From a bacterium (lineage in GTDB: Bacteria > Chloroflexota > Limnocylindria > Limnocylindrales > Limnocylindraceae): a stretch of 11,640 nt of DNA. Position 1 is the first letter of the stretch. Each line of letters begins with the position of its first letter. Made by a program: the position numbers and the translations under genes. Under the pieces are notes generated by a model, which ran no database searches, was not told where the DNA came from, and saw only the letters and a program-made list of their open reading frames with translations. Positions 1-7,353 of this stretch are shown piece after piece. The stretch covers positions 1-11,640 of the forward strand of contig RGBZ01000021.1 of the NCBI GenBank assembly GCA_009919365.1, in the 5' to 3' direction.

Positions 1-246
1 AGCGCTGGTGCCTGGATCACGGCGGATGGATCCATATCGCCAGTCATCTCTGGCAGCCCAGCTGAGGAGGCTGGGCTCAAGAGTGGCGACATTATCACCG
101 CGGTCAATGAGACTGCGATTGATGAAGCACACCCACTTCAGGATTTGCTGGTGCAATACGCTCCCGGCACAACAATCACCTTGACTGTTCTTCGCGATGG
201 CGCATCAATCACGGTCACTGTGAAGCTGGGGATCCGGCCGAACTAG
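1..246 (+). CDS. C-terminal PDZ domain of an HtrA/DegP-like serine protease (5' partial)
   Basis: The reading frame is open from the first base and ends in TAG, giving the last 81 residues of a protein that begins outside the window. The sequence reads as a PDZ domain: a GAWIT start strand, the gsPAeeAGLksGDIItavN core (here SPAEEAGLKSGDIITAVN), a helix around HPLQDLLVQY, then PGTTITLTVLRDG and a closing VTVKLGIRPN strand. This pattern is typical of the C-terminal PDZ of trypsin-like S1C proteases (HtrA, DegP, DegS), envelope proteases that degrade or sense misfolded proteins. The catalytic domain would lie upstream and cannot be checked, so another PDZ protein (for example an S2P or C-terminal processing protease) is possible, although a PDZ at the extreme C-terminus fits HtrA best. 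It converges on the folate operon, with 21 bp between the two stop codons and no clear terminator. Confidence 0.82.
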   Translation, partial: SAGAWITADGSISPVISGSPAEEAGLKSGDIITAVNETAIDEAHPLQDLLVQYAPGTTITLTVLRDGASITVTVKLGIRPN

Positions 247-267
247 CAGGTTGACGCTGCGATCGCC

Positions 268-1614
268 TTACGGCGTGCGTACGACCTCAACACCTGCCCA
301 ATCAATCTGCGCCCCGACTGCAGCCTCAGGTTTACGCACACGAACGCGCACTTCGTGCACGATTGCTCCGCTGACGGCAACTACCTCCATTACAGCGTCG
401 GCGATACGCTCTGCAAGTGCTTCAATCAAATCGGCATGACCGCCAGCCCCAACGCGTTCAACAGCGACGCGCACGATTTCGCTGTAGTCAACTGATGCGC
501 TGAGCATGTCACCACGACCTGCGGGGGCAAGGTCGGCGTCCACTTCGACGTCAACAAAGAACGGCTGTGGCTTCTGATGCTCCTCTGGATAAACGCCATG
601 CGCTGCATCAAAACGCACGTTGCGCACGGAGATTTGATCTCGCCGGCTCGGCCGTGGCGGACGGCCGGCGCGGTTTGGGTTTGGGCCGATTGCCTCGTCG
701 GGGTCTTCCCCCGCCGCGCGGAGGGTAGCGTCAATGACGCGCACCGCGTCACGGTTCTCCTGCACGTCATGCACGCGCACGATGTCAACCCCGGCAAGCG
801 CCCCGAGCGCACTCGTCGCCACCGTCGCCGCGAGGCGGTCGGCTGGAGCCCCGTCGATGACGCGACCGAGAGTGGACTTACGGCTGGTGCCGAGCAGCAC
901 GGGATGACCCAGATCACGCAGGGCGCCGAGGAGGCGCAGGGTGACCAGGTTCTGCGCAGGGCCCTTCCCGAAGCCGAATCCAGGGTCAAGGATCAGCTGC
1001 TCCTGCGGAATCCCAAGGGCACGGCCGCGCGCCGCGACCGCCGCCATCTCGTCGAGGAACTCTTCGGTGAAATCAGCGGCCTGCTCACCGGTCGCTACCT
1101 CTTTTCGGTTATGCATGACGACGATCGGCACACCACGATCAGCGGCGAGCTGGAGCATCTCATCGCCTGCGCGGGTTCCCCAGATGTCGTTCAACATGTG
1201 CGCCCCCGCGTCGAGCGCGGCGGCCGCAACCTCTACCTTCTGCGTATCAGCGCTCAGCGCCAGAGTTGGGAGCACGCCACGAAGCCGTTCAATAGCAGGG
1301 ATGAGCCGCGCGATTTCTTCAGCCGCCGAGATCTCTGTGTGTCCTGGCCGTGTTGACTCAGCGCCAAGGTCGAGTAGATCTGCCCCGTCGCGCACCGCGT
1401 CGCGGGCAAGCTGCTCTACGCGATCCAGAAGTACCTCTGTTGCGTCACTCGACTCCATGAGCCCATCACCCGAGAAGCTATCAGGAGTAAGGTTCGCCAC
1501 CGCCATGATGTACGTGCGGCTCCCCCACACCACGCGCAGCGGACCAATCGTTGTTGCTGGAATTGGCGCGTACGAGTGGCTGATCGCTTCACGGCTTGTG
1601 TGGCGCTCGCTCAT
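268..1614 (-). CDS. folP: Bifunctional dihydropteroate synthase / dihydroneopterin aldolase (FolP-FolB fusion)
   Basis: This 448-residue protein carries two folate-synthesis enzymes. Residues about 28-303 are dihydropteroate synthase, which joins 6-hydroxymethyl-dihydropterin diphosphate to p-aminobenzoate and is the sulfonamide target. Its motifs are complete: NLTPDSFSGDG (41-51), AESTRPG (85-91), SADT (121-124), NDIWG (142-146), DPGFGFGK (210-217), GTSRKS (242-247) and RVHDV (280-284). A Pro/Arg-rich linker (about 304-325) leads to a dihydroneopterin aldolase domain (326-448). That domain has GVYPEEHQ, with E345 in the place of the catalytic Glu22 of E. coli FolB, VDY (Y377), LIEALAER (E398) and RKP (K428, the usual catalytic lysine). 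The ATG overlaps the folC stop as ATGA, with AGGA seven bases upstream, so translation is probably coupled to folC. No FolK domain lies between the two enzymes, although FolK catalyses the step that links them. The cytoplasmic location is inferred from the absence of a signal peptide. Confidence 0.95.
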   Translation of the reverse strand: MSERHTSREAISHSYAPIPATTIGPLRVVWGSRTYIMAVANLTPDSFSGDGLMESSDATEVLLDRVEQLARDAVRDGADLLDLGAESTRPGHTEISAAEEIARLIPAIERLRGVLPTLALSADTQKVEVAAAALDAGAHMLNDIWGTRAGDEMLQLAADRGVPIVVMHNRKEVATGEQAADFTEEFLDEMAAVAARGRALGIPQEQLILDPGFGFGKGPAQNLVTLRLLGALRDLGHPVLLGTSRKSTLGRVIDGAPADRLAATVATSALGALAGVDIVRVHDVQENRDAVRVIDATLRAAGEDPDEAIGPNPNRAGRPPRPSRRDQISVRNVRFDAAHGVYPEEHQKPQPFFVDVEVDADLAPAGRGDMLSASVDYSEIVRVAVERVGAGGHADLIEALAERIADAVMEVVAVSGAIVHEVRVRVRKPEAAVGAQIDWAGVEVVRTP

Positions 1615-3095
1615 GTTGCTGATCCTGCCACGTCATCACTGCTCCCGTCATCTGGGAGCACACCACGACGCATCAGCTCCCCACGGATCGCACCAACGAG
1701 ATAGAGCGATCCCGCTGCCATGATTGGGCCGCGATGCTCCGCCGCGGCAAGGAGCGCCGCGTTCGGGTTTGCCGCAAGCTTCACCTGCGCGCCGAGGCTG
1801 GCGGCACGTACCGCATCGGCAAGCTGCTCTGGCGCAAGGGACCGCACATCTCCAACGGTCGTACAGATCACCTGTGCGGCGCGCAGCGTGGGTGAAGTGG
1901 CGAGGGCGGCGCATAGCTCCGCAACCGACTTGTCGGCCATAACCGCAAGAATCAGCACCAGTGGCGAGGTTGATGCGCCGCTGGCGCCGCGGAGATGCGG
2001 GCCAAGATCAGCGAGTGCCGCCGCCAACGCCGCGGCACCATCCTCGTTATGCGCTCCGTCAAGCAACAGGTCGCGATCATCGCCACCCCCGAGTGCCCTT
2101 GGAATCAGCTCCATGCGACCTGGCCAACGCGCCGTGGCAAAACCTTCGCGCAACTCTTCGTCGCTCACGGAGGCGATACCGGCATCGCGGAGTGCATCAA
2201 GTGTCGCAGCCGCGACCGCAGCGTTAGCCCCCTGATGTCGGCCGAGCAGACTGACGCGCACCGCGCCGCGCCCTTCAAGGTCTACTTCGATGCCATCGCG
2301 CCCAAGTGAGCGAGTGCCACCAGCACGCGCGATCGTAAAGGGTGCGCCAACACGTTGCGCACGGTGGCGAATCACATCAAGTGCGCCGCCCCGCTCGCTC
2401 GCACCGATCACGGCACGATCGCCGCGCACGATGATCGCTGCCTTCTCTTTGGCAATCGCCTCGATGGTGTCACCGAGGTACTGCTGGTGATCCAAGCCGA
2501 CATTTGTCACGACGGCAACGCCGCCATCCCATGCGTGCGTCGCATCGAGCCGCCCGCCAAGGCCAACCTCAACAATTGCGGTGGTGATCTCCTCCTGGCG
2601 AAGCGCTTCAAAGATTGCCCCGACGAGGATCTCAAACTCCGTTGCTGGCCCAACGCGCTCCTCGATCTGATCGGCGGCATCAAGGGCGCGCGCTACCGCC
2701 TGGGCGAAGGGGAGTGGGGCAAGCGGCAGTCCGTCAATTTGTACGCGCTCTCGGTAGCTGACCAGGTGCGGCTTTGGGGTGGTGGCGTGGCGAATCCCCG
2801 CCGCGCGGAGGGCCGATGAGACGAGTGCGACAACGCTCCCCTTCCCGTTTGTTCCTGCGACCAGCGCGCCGCGGACACTCGTTTCTGGGGATCCGAGTGC
2901 GCGGAGGAGGGCGTTCGATCGCCCCAGCCCCATACGAATGCCAAAGCGCCCTCGTGACTCAAGCGCCACCAAGGCGGCACGCCAGGCATCGGCGCCACGC
3001 CCTTCGCCAATGGCGCGAATGACCTCCGCGCGTGCGCGCGCAACGCGATCTCGCATTTCGAGGATCAGCTGCGGGTCGCTCGGTTGATCAGGCAT
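1611..3095 (-). CDS. folC: Folylpolyglutamate synthase / dihydrofolate synthase (FolC)
   Basis: The 494-residue protein is a Mur-ligase-type ATP-dependent enzyme that adds glutamate to dihydropteroate or to folates. Visible motifs are the P-loop GTNGKGS (81-87), KPHLVSYRERVQI (108-120, the folate-binding loop, usually SPHL), VEVGLGGRLDAT (175-186), TNVGLDHQQYLGDTIEAIAKEK (from 197), WPGRME (324-329), LLDGAHN (344-350) and a C-terminal GSLYLVG (462-468). The length is slightly above the usual 420-450. The frame stays open to another ATG at 3212, but that would run back across the divergent gene that starts at 3142 and would add an Arg-rich, non-conserved leader; 3095 is therefore preferred. 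No Shine-Dalgarno precedes 3095, but a TACGCT box lies six bases upstream, as expected for a leaderless transcript. It is the first gene of a two-gene operon with the folP-folB fusion. Whether it makes dihydrofolate, polyglutamates or both cannot be told from sequence. Confidence 0.93.
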   Translation of the reverse strand: MPDQPSDPQLILEMRDRVARARAEVIRAIGEGRGADAWRAALVALESRGRFGIRMGLGRSNALLRALGSPETSVRGALVAGTNGKGSVVALVSSALRAAGIRHATTPKPHLVSYRERVQIDGLPLAPLPFAQAVARALDAADQIEERVGPATEFEILVGAIFEALRQEEITTAIVEVGLGGRLDATHAWDGGVAVVTNVGLDHQQYLGDTIEAIAKEKAAIIVRGDRAVIGASERGGALDVIRHRAQRVGAPFTIARAGGTRSLGRDGIEVDLEGRGAVRVSLLGRHQGANAAVAAATLDALRDAGIASVSDEELREGFATARWPGRMELIPRALGGGDDRDLLLDGAHNEDGAAALAAALADLGPHLRGASGASTSPLVLILAVMADKSVAELCAALATSPTLRAAQVICTTVGDVRSLAPEQLADAVRAASLGAQVKLAANPNAALLAAAEHRGPIMAAGSLYLVGAIRGELMRRGVLPDDGSSDDVAGSAT

Positions 3096-3141
3096 CGTTG
3101 GAGCGTAGCGGTCTCGGCGCGCCGCGTGCGAGAATCGCCCT
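3096..3141. promoter_or_regulatory. Compact divergent promoter region between folC and the Ig-like membrane protein
   Basis: Only 46 bp separate the two divergent start codons, and neither has a Shine-Dalgarno sequence. On the minus strand TACGCT (3102-3107) ends six bases before the folC ATG. On the plus strand GAGAAT (3130-3135) ends six bases before the ATG at 3142. This spacing is what leaderless mRNAs show, with transcription starting at or near the A of ATG. No convincing -35 hexamer is visible for either. The assignment is inferred from spacing only; TACGCT matches the TANNNT form, GAGAAT only loosely matches TATAAT. Confidence 0.35.
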
Positions 3142-4317
3142 ATGGGACTCTTCCGTCGATCGAGTTCAAAGCCACCACGGCGCGGCCTCCCTGGTCGCTC
3201 TGAGGGGTACACGCCTCCCTATCGCGTGGACTCCGCATCGCAGCGATCAAAGGACCCTTCGCGCGGCGTCGGTGGCACGATTGCAACCGCTCTCTCGACA
3301 CTCATTACCATCGTCGTTATTGCAGGAGCGATCGGCCTCGCTGCGGTTGCGCTCCCGTTCATCACCTCTATTGGTGGGGGCGGATCACCGACGCCTCCCC
3401 CCGCCTCCGTTGAGCCCGGTCGGCCGACCCTCAGTGAGCCGAGTGAACCTATTACGGCCGCAGCAACGATTACGGTAAGTGGCACGCTGCCACAGGATCT
3501 TCTTGAGAAGAGTGAGGCAATCATTCGAATCATCATCACGCGTGATGATGGAACAGTGATCACTGGTGCTGAAATCACCATGCCAAAGACTCCAGGTTTT
3601 GACATCGTCAAAGTCCCGCTCTCGGCTGGTAGCAATGTCATTGAGGCGGTCGTAGTGATGGGCGGCGTTGAAGGAACACGCTCTGCCCCAATCACTGTTG
3701 TGCGTGACACAACTGCGCCGGTGCTAACTATCACCGCTCCTTCTCCAGGTGGAATCATGAACGGTGATTCGGTGACCGTTAAGGGGAAGACCGACAAAGA
3801 CATTGATGTACAAGTTCGCAACGAAACAACGGGAGCGATTGAGAGCGGACGATCAACAACGAAGGGTGCATTCTCAATTGGCATTACGCTTCGCGATGGG
3901 ACAAATGTTTTGACTATCACAGCGACAGACGGCGCTGGAAATCAAACATCTAAAAGCGTTGAGATCTCAACGTCTGCGTCCGTCGGTCGAATCTCTATCG
4001 TGTTGAATCCTGGAACGATCATCCTGGCTACCAGGAGAGACTTCCGAATCACGGCTACAGCAACTGACTCAGCCGGTGCGCCTGCGGCAAACGTGCGGGT
4101 ATGCATGTATGTGACACCCGATGGCGGTCAGCCAGACCCGATTGCGCCTGGTGCGTGCACAACGTCAGATGTGAGTGGTCGTGCCTCCTGGAACTACGCC
4201 TTTCCAGATAACTTCAATACTGAGGGCCGAGGTCTGGTCACTGTGACATATGAACTCAGCGTTGGCGATCCGATCTCTGGGACACAAAGCTTCCGTGTCT
4301 ACCTAGTGAAGCCATGA
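3142..4317 (+). CDS. Single-pass membrane protein with extracytoplasmic Ig-like domains
   Basis: I do not recognise a named family for the whole 391-residue protein, but its architecture is clear. A short basic N-terminus rich in Arg, Ser and Pro (1-44) precedes one long hydrophobic segment (about 45-76), then a Gly/Pro-rich linker (78-100) and three beta-rich modules. Module one is about 102-187. Module two (188-276) begins DTTAPVLTITAPSPG and ends GTNVLTITATDGAGN, the pattern of bacterial Ig-like/glucodextranase-B-type domains. Module three (282-390) resembles invasin-type Big_1 domains and holds the only two cysteines, C321 and C339, which could form a disulfide. It is expected to sit in the membrane with its Ig domains outside, in an adhesive, scaffold or cell-wall-binding role (inference). 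Its GC content is clearly lower than that of the flanking genes: two sampled 60-base lines give 47% and 53%, against 68-70% in folP and the amylase. It is translationally coupled to the zinc-ribbon gene by an ATGA overlap. Confidence 0.85.
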   Translation: MGLFRRSSSKPPRRGLPGRSEGYTPPYRVDSASQRSKDPSRGVGGTIATALSTLITIVVIAGAIGLAAVALPFITSIGGGGSPTPPPASVEPGRPTLSEPSEPITAAATITVSGTLPQDLLEKSEAIIRIIITRDDGTVITGAEITMPKTPGFDIVKVPLSAGSNVIEAVVVMGGVEGTRSAPITVVRDTTAPVLTITAPSPGGIMNGDSVTVKGKTDKDIDVQVRNETTGAIESGRSTTKGAFSIGITLRDGTNVLTITATDGAGNQTSKSVEISTSASVGRISIVLNPGTIILATRRDFRITATATDSAGAPAANVRVCMYVTPDGGQPDPIAPGACTTSDVSGRASWNYAFPDNFNTEGRGLVTVTYELSVGDPISGTQSFRVYLVKP

Positions 4318-4640
4318 GTGCCACACCAGCCCTGACATGGCGCTGTCCAACCTGTAATGCCATCCAAGAGGAGGCTGGTCAGTGTTGGGTGTGCAAGACA
4401 CCAACCGCATCGTGTGGAAGTTGCCGCCACATGCGACGTTCCGTGATTAGCAAGGTTTCGTACTGCGGTATTGATAAGAAGCGGCGTCTCGTTGCCGAAG
4501 CTGACGTAAAGGAGTGCTGGACGGCACCCGTGCCACTCCAGGCTGCCGCTCAACTTGAGCGCAGTTTCGATGGAACGCTCGCCGATCGACCTCGACTCAG
4601 TTTGGCAAGTGGCGGACTCTGGGAGGGCCTAGAGGCCTAG
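4314..4640 (+). CDS. Small zinc-ribbon-like protein with four Cys pairs
   Basis: This 108-residue protein has no recognised name. It holds eight cysteines in its first 68 residues: CPTC (11-14), CWVC (24-27), CGSC (34-37), then C51 and C68. The first two pairs look like a compact rubredoxin/zinc-ribbon knuckle set; the third pair with C51 and C68 could bind a second metal. A tail of about 40 residues without cysteines follows, ending SLASGGLWEGLEA. No signal peptide or membrane segment is visible, so it is probably cytoplasmic. Its ATG overlaps the stop of the Ig-like membrane protein (ATGA), so the two are probably made together, and it has the same reduced GC. It ends five bases before the convergent kinase stop codon. 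Zinc binding is inferred from the cysteine spacing; an iron-binding or nucleic-acid-binding role cannot be excluded. Confidence 0.8.
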   Translation: MSATPALTWRCPTCNAIQEEAGQCWVCKTPTASCGSCRHMRRSVISKVSYCGIDKKRRLVAEADVKECWTAPVPLQAAAQLERSFDGTLADRPRLSLASGGLWEGLEA

Positions 4641-4645
4641 CTCCA

Positions 4646-6469
4646 CTACGGGGAACAGCCAGCGATCGGCGTCCCCGCAGTCATGCTTGCCACAACCGAG
4701 ATCTCGCTTCCGGGTTCGACGAAAACTCCCGCAAGCGGCGAGAAGGTGTCGATGCGATCCGTAGGGTCAAGCAACGCTGATGCCGCATCTAGTGAGAGGC
4801 CGAGTGCGGAGAGGATCTCCGCTGCGTCCGCGATGCTTGAACACCGAATGTCTGGTACCTGCGGCCAGTCAGCGCCACTCGCACTTGGCGAAGGGCTCGG
4901 CGCGGGCTCTGGTCCGAGTGAGACGACAAGATCAACTTCGGTGCCACTCGACACCTGCACCCCTTGGCGCGGGTTCTGTTGCGCCACTTCACCAGCGGGA
5001 ACGGTATCTGAGTATTCGCGGAAGGTTGCACCTCGAACAAGTTTCGCCTTGGCAAGTGCGGCGATCGCGTCGACCTCGGTCAACCCCTGTATATCTGGGA
5101 CCACGACGAACCCACTCCCAGCCACAACCCGAACCTCGATGACCGTGTTGAGCGGCACGAGCGTCTCGCTCCCTGGCGACTGAGAAAGAATCGTGTCAAC
5201 TAGCTGATCTAACGAGCTCACCCGCTCGACAACCTGGACCCGCAGCCCGAGGCCCTCAGCGATAGGGATTGCTTCGGCGAGGGTCAGGGTGGTGAGGCTT
5301 GGAACCTTCACGTTGTTATCTGGACCGGACCCTGCCGAGAGGATACGGATAGCCAATATCGCTCCACCAACGAGCAGGAGCGCCGTGAGGGCAACGCCGC
5401 CGATGGCTAGAAGCATGGTGCGCAGCGACGCCGTATCACTCTCAAAGACGGGGCCACCGCTGCCTACATCGTTCGGATCTGGAAGCATCTCCGGCTCACC
5501 CGGCCCAGCCTCCGCCGCAACTCGAGCGACGCGAGTTCCCGCTAGCGCACGTGGCGCGCCAGCTGCTGGTCCAACCGGTCGTGATGGGACAGCGGTTCGG
5601 TTTGCTTGCACCACATACGACTCAAGCGCATCCGCTGCAGCGGTTGCATTCACATAGCGTTCATTCGGCTTCGGATCAAGCAGCCGCGCGGTGATCGCAT
5701 CCAGTTCAAGGGAAACGTCAGGTCGCAACTCGCGAGGCGACGGCGCGGGCGATTGACTACGTCGCTCTCTCAACTCTTCGCCGCTCAAGCGATCAAATGG
5801 GCGGTGTCCAGTGAGCAGTTCAAACAGCACAACGCCAAGGCCGAAAAGATCTGACGATGCAGATTGCGGACTCCCCGCCAACACCTCTGGCGCCAGGTAC
5901 CCAACAGAACCCTCTGGTCTCTGACCGCTACGCGCAGCCGCTTCACTTCCATCCACCTCGTGCATTGCCTGAGCGATCCCGAAGTCGGCAATTTGAGCGC
6001 GCCCCTCACGGTTAATCAAAATGTTTCGCGATGAAACATCTCGATGAATAATGCCGCGCACATGTGCGGCGGCGAGACCACGCGCAACTTGGGCGGCGAC
6101 GGCTGCTGCACGTCGTGGAACAAGGGGGCCAACGCGCCGCAGCATAGAGGCGAGGTCCTCACCGTCAACAAACTCCATCACAATCGCTGGCGATTCGCCA
6201 TCAGGCGCAACGTCAAACACGGCAGCAACGTTTGGATGCGCGACAATAGCGGCGGCTCGGCCCTCGGCACGGAAGCGATCCGCGGCAGCCGCGGATGTTG
6301 CGAGTGGTGCTCGAAGCACCTTAACCGCGACATCGCGGCCGAGCGCCTCGTCGGTTGCGCGGAAGACTAGGGCCGCTGCCCCTTCGCCAATGAGTTCTTG
6401 CAGCCGATATCGGCCAGCAACAACGTCACCAGGCTTAAGTGCTCGCTCGTCACGCGCTGATGGGGTCAC
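4646..6469 (-). CDS. pknB: PASTA-domain transmembrane Ser/Thr protein kinase (PknB/StkP/PrkC type)
   Basis: The 607-residue protein has an N-terminal kinase domain (about 20-285), a linker, one membrane helix (about 352-377) and extracellular PASTA repeats. Kinase residues are visible: the glycine loop IGEGAAALV (27-35), VAVK lysine K50, helix-C E69, catalytic HRD (142-144), DFG (162-164), GSVGYLAPE (187-195) and SDLFGLG (206-212). The catalytic loop reads HRDVSSRN, so the usual lysine two residues after Asp (HRDxKxxN) is serine. Two good PASTA repeats (about 386-451 and 454-519) are followed by a Pro/Ser linker and a diverged third PASTA-like repeat (about 535-597). The only cysteines, C543 and C605, bracket that third repeat and could form a disulfide. 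Kinases of this family sense peptidoglycan fragments or lipid II and control growth and division. The start is GTG, overlapping the galU stop as GTGA, with no Shine-Dalgarno, so translation is probably coupled to galU. Confidence 0.94.
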   Translation of the reverse strand: MTPSARDERALKPGDVVAGRYRLQELIGEGAAALVFRATDEALGRDVAVKVLRAPLATSAAAADRFRAEGRAAAIVAHPNVAAVFDVAPDGESPAIVMEFVDGEDLASMLRRVGPLVPRRAAAVAAQVARGLAAAHVRGIIHRDVSSRNILINREGRAQIADFGIAQAMHEVDGSEAAARSGQRPEGSVGYLAPEVLAGSPQSASSDLFGLGVVLFELLTGHRPFDRLSGEELRERRSQSPAPSPRELRPDVSLELDAITARLLDPKPNERYVNATAAADALESYVVQANRTAVPSRPVGPAAGAPRALAGTRVARVAAEAGPGEPEMLPDPNDVGSGGPVFESDTASLRTMLLAIGGVALTALLLVGGAILAIRILSAGSGPDNNVKVPSLTTLTLAEAIPIAEGLGLRVQVVERVSSLDQLVDTILSQSPGSETLVPLNTVIEVRVVAGSGFVVVPDIQGLTEVDAIAALAKAKLVRGATFREYSDTVPAGEVAQQNPRQGVQVSSGTEVDLVVSLGPEPAPSPSPSASGADWPQVPDIRCSSIADAAEILSALGLSLDAASALLDPTDRIDTFSPLAGVFVEPGSEISVVASMTAGTPIAGCSP

Positions 6470-7353
6470 GACTGGCGCTCGTTCTCTGCGGTGATTGCTC
6501 CACGCACAATCGGTCCATAGACCGGATGATCAAGCGCGACGTGCAGGTTTGCGCGAAGCCAACCCTCTGGTGATCCGACGTCATAACGTGTCCCGGAGAA
6601 GTGTCGCGCGACGACGGGCTGCTCTTGCGCCAGGGTGTGAATCGCGTCGGTCAGCTGAATCTCGCCGTTCACTCCATGGGTAGTTTGCTCCAGCCGCTCG
6701 AAGATCTTCGGTCCAAGGATGTAGCGGCCCACAACGGCAAGGTCGGATGGCGCATGCGCTGCGTCGGGCTTCTCGACGACGCCGCGCAGCGGAATCGTTC
6801 GGCCCTGGTCGCTCGTTGGCAGCGTGGTATCTGGATCAACGATGCCGTACCGATGGGCCTCCGCCGGTTTAACTCGCATAACGCCAAGCACTGAAGCCTG
6901 CGTTGCCACATAGGCGCCGATGAGTTCGGCGAGCGCTGGCGTCGTACCGAAGATGAGATCGTCAGGGAGCATCACCGCAAATGGTTCGTGCCCAACGGCG
7001 TCTTGTGCCATGAGCACGGCGTGGCCGAGGCCAAGCTGCTCTTTCTGACGGATCGTCACAAGATGGACCATGTCGGCAACGGCGCGCACCGCGCGCAGGT
7101 GCTCAATGTCGCCTCGCTGCTCCAAGATCGCCTCAAGGTCGGCGGAGATGTCGAAGTGGTCTTCAATCGCTCGCTTATGCTCGCTTGTCACGAGAATGAC
7201 CCGCTCAATCCCAGAGGCGACCGCCTCTTCGATGGCGTACTGAATGGCGGGGCGATCAACGATCGGCAGCAGTTCTTTCGGTACAGCCTTCGTCGCGGGA
7301 AGGAATCGGGTGCCCCATCCGGCAACCGGGAGAACTGCGGTGCGGATCTTCAT
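6466..7353 (-). CDS. galU: UTP-glucose-1-phosphate uridylyltransferase (GalU)
   Basis: The 295-residue cytoplasmic enzyme makes UDP-glucose from UTP and glucose-1-phosphate, feeding envelope glycans, glycolipids and galactose use. It has the bacterial GalU nucleotidyltransferase signature AGWGTRFLPATK (11-22) followed by PKELLPI (25-31), the PDD metal-binding motif (130-132), VEKP (193-196), GEIQLTDAI (230-238) and DVGSPEGW (258-265). Its length matches the family. The ATG at 7353 has a strong GGAGG Shine-Dalgarno five bases upstream. The stop codon overlaps the GTG of the PASTA kinase (GTGA). A gap of 37 bp separates it from the upstream membrane-protein gene, and a TATCCT box in that gap may give galU its own promoter. 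Confidence 0.95.
   Translation of the reverse strand: MKIRTAVLPVAGWGTRFLPATKAVPKELLPIVDRPAIQYAIEEAVASGIERVILVTSEHKRAIEDHFDISADLEAILEQRGDIEHLRAVRAVADMVHLVTIRQKEQLGLGHAVLMAQDAVGHEPFAVMLPDDLIFGTTPALAELIGAYVATQASVLGVMRVKPAEAHRYGIVDPDTTLPTSDQGRTIPLRGVVEKPDAAHAPSDLAVVGRYILGPKIFERLEQTTHGVNGEIQLTDAIHTLAQEQPVVARHFSGTRYDVGSPEGWLRANLHVALDHPVYGPIVRGAITAENERQS

Noticed and set aside
259..266. GCGATCGC octamer, also at 5061 and 7698, resembling the HIP1 repeat of cyanobacteria
   Set aside because: Three copies in 11.6 kb of GC-rich DNA are too few to call enrichment; whole-genome counts would be needed.
577..1356. Long plus-strand ORF (259 codons) antisense to folP-folB, and another at 941-1723
   Set aside because: The antisense frame has well-conserved enzyme motifs; these translations are Arg/Ser/Ala-rich with no domain, as expected for shadow ORFs in GC-rich DNA.
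3096..3212. Longer N-terminus of folC from an upstream ATG
   Set aside because: The extra 39 residues are Arg-rich, not part of the FolC fold, and would overlap the divergent gene that starts at 3142.
4629..4640. CTAGAGGCCTAG shared exactly with the tRNA-Glu D arm (11586-11597), as a possible tRNA-derived attachment site
   Set aside because: A few identical 12-mers are expected by chance in a window of this size, and no longer match, integrase or element boundary is present.
4621..4644. Possible hairpin terminator between the convergent zinc-ribbon and kinase genes
   Set aside because: The stem GGCC-TAGA-GGCC is only four base pairs with a bulged extension, and no run of T follows on either strand.
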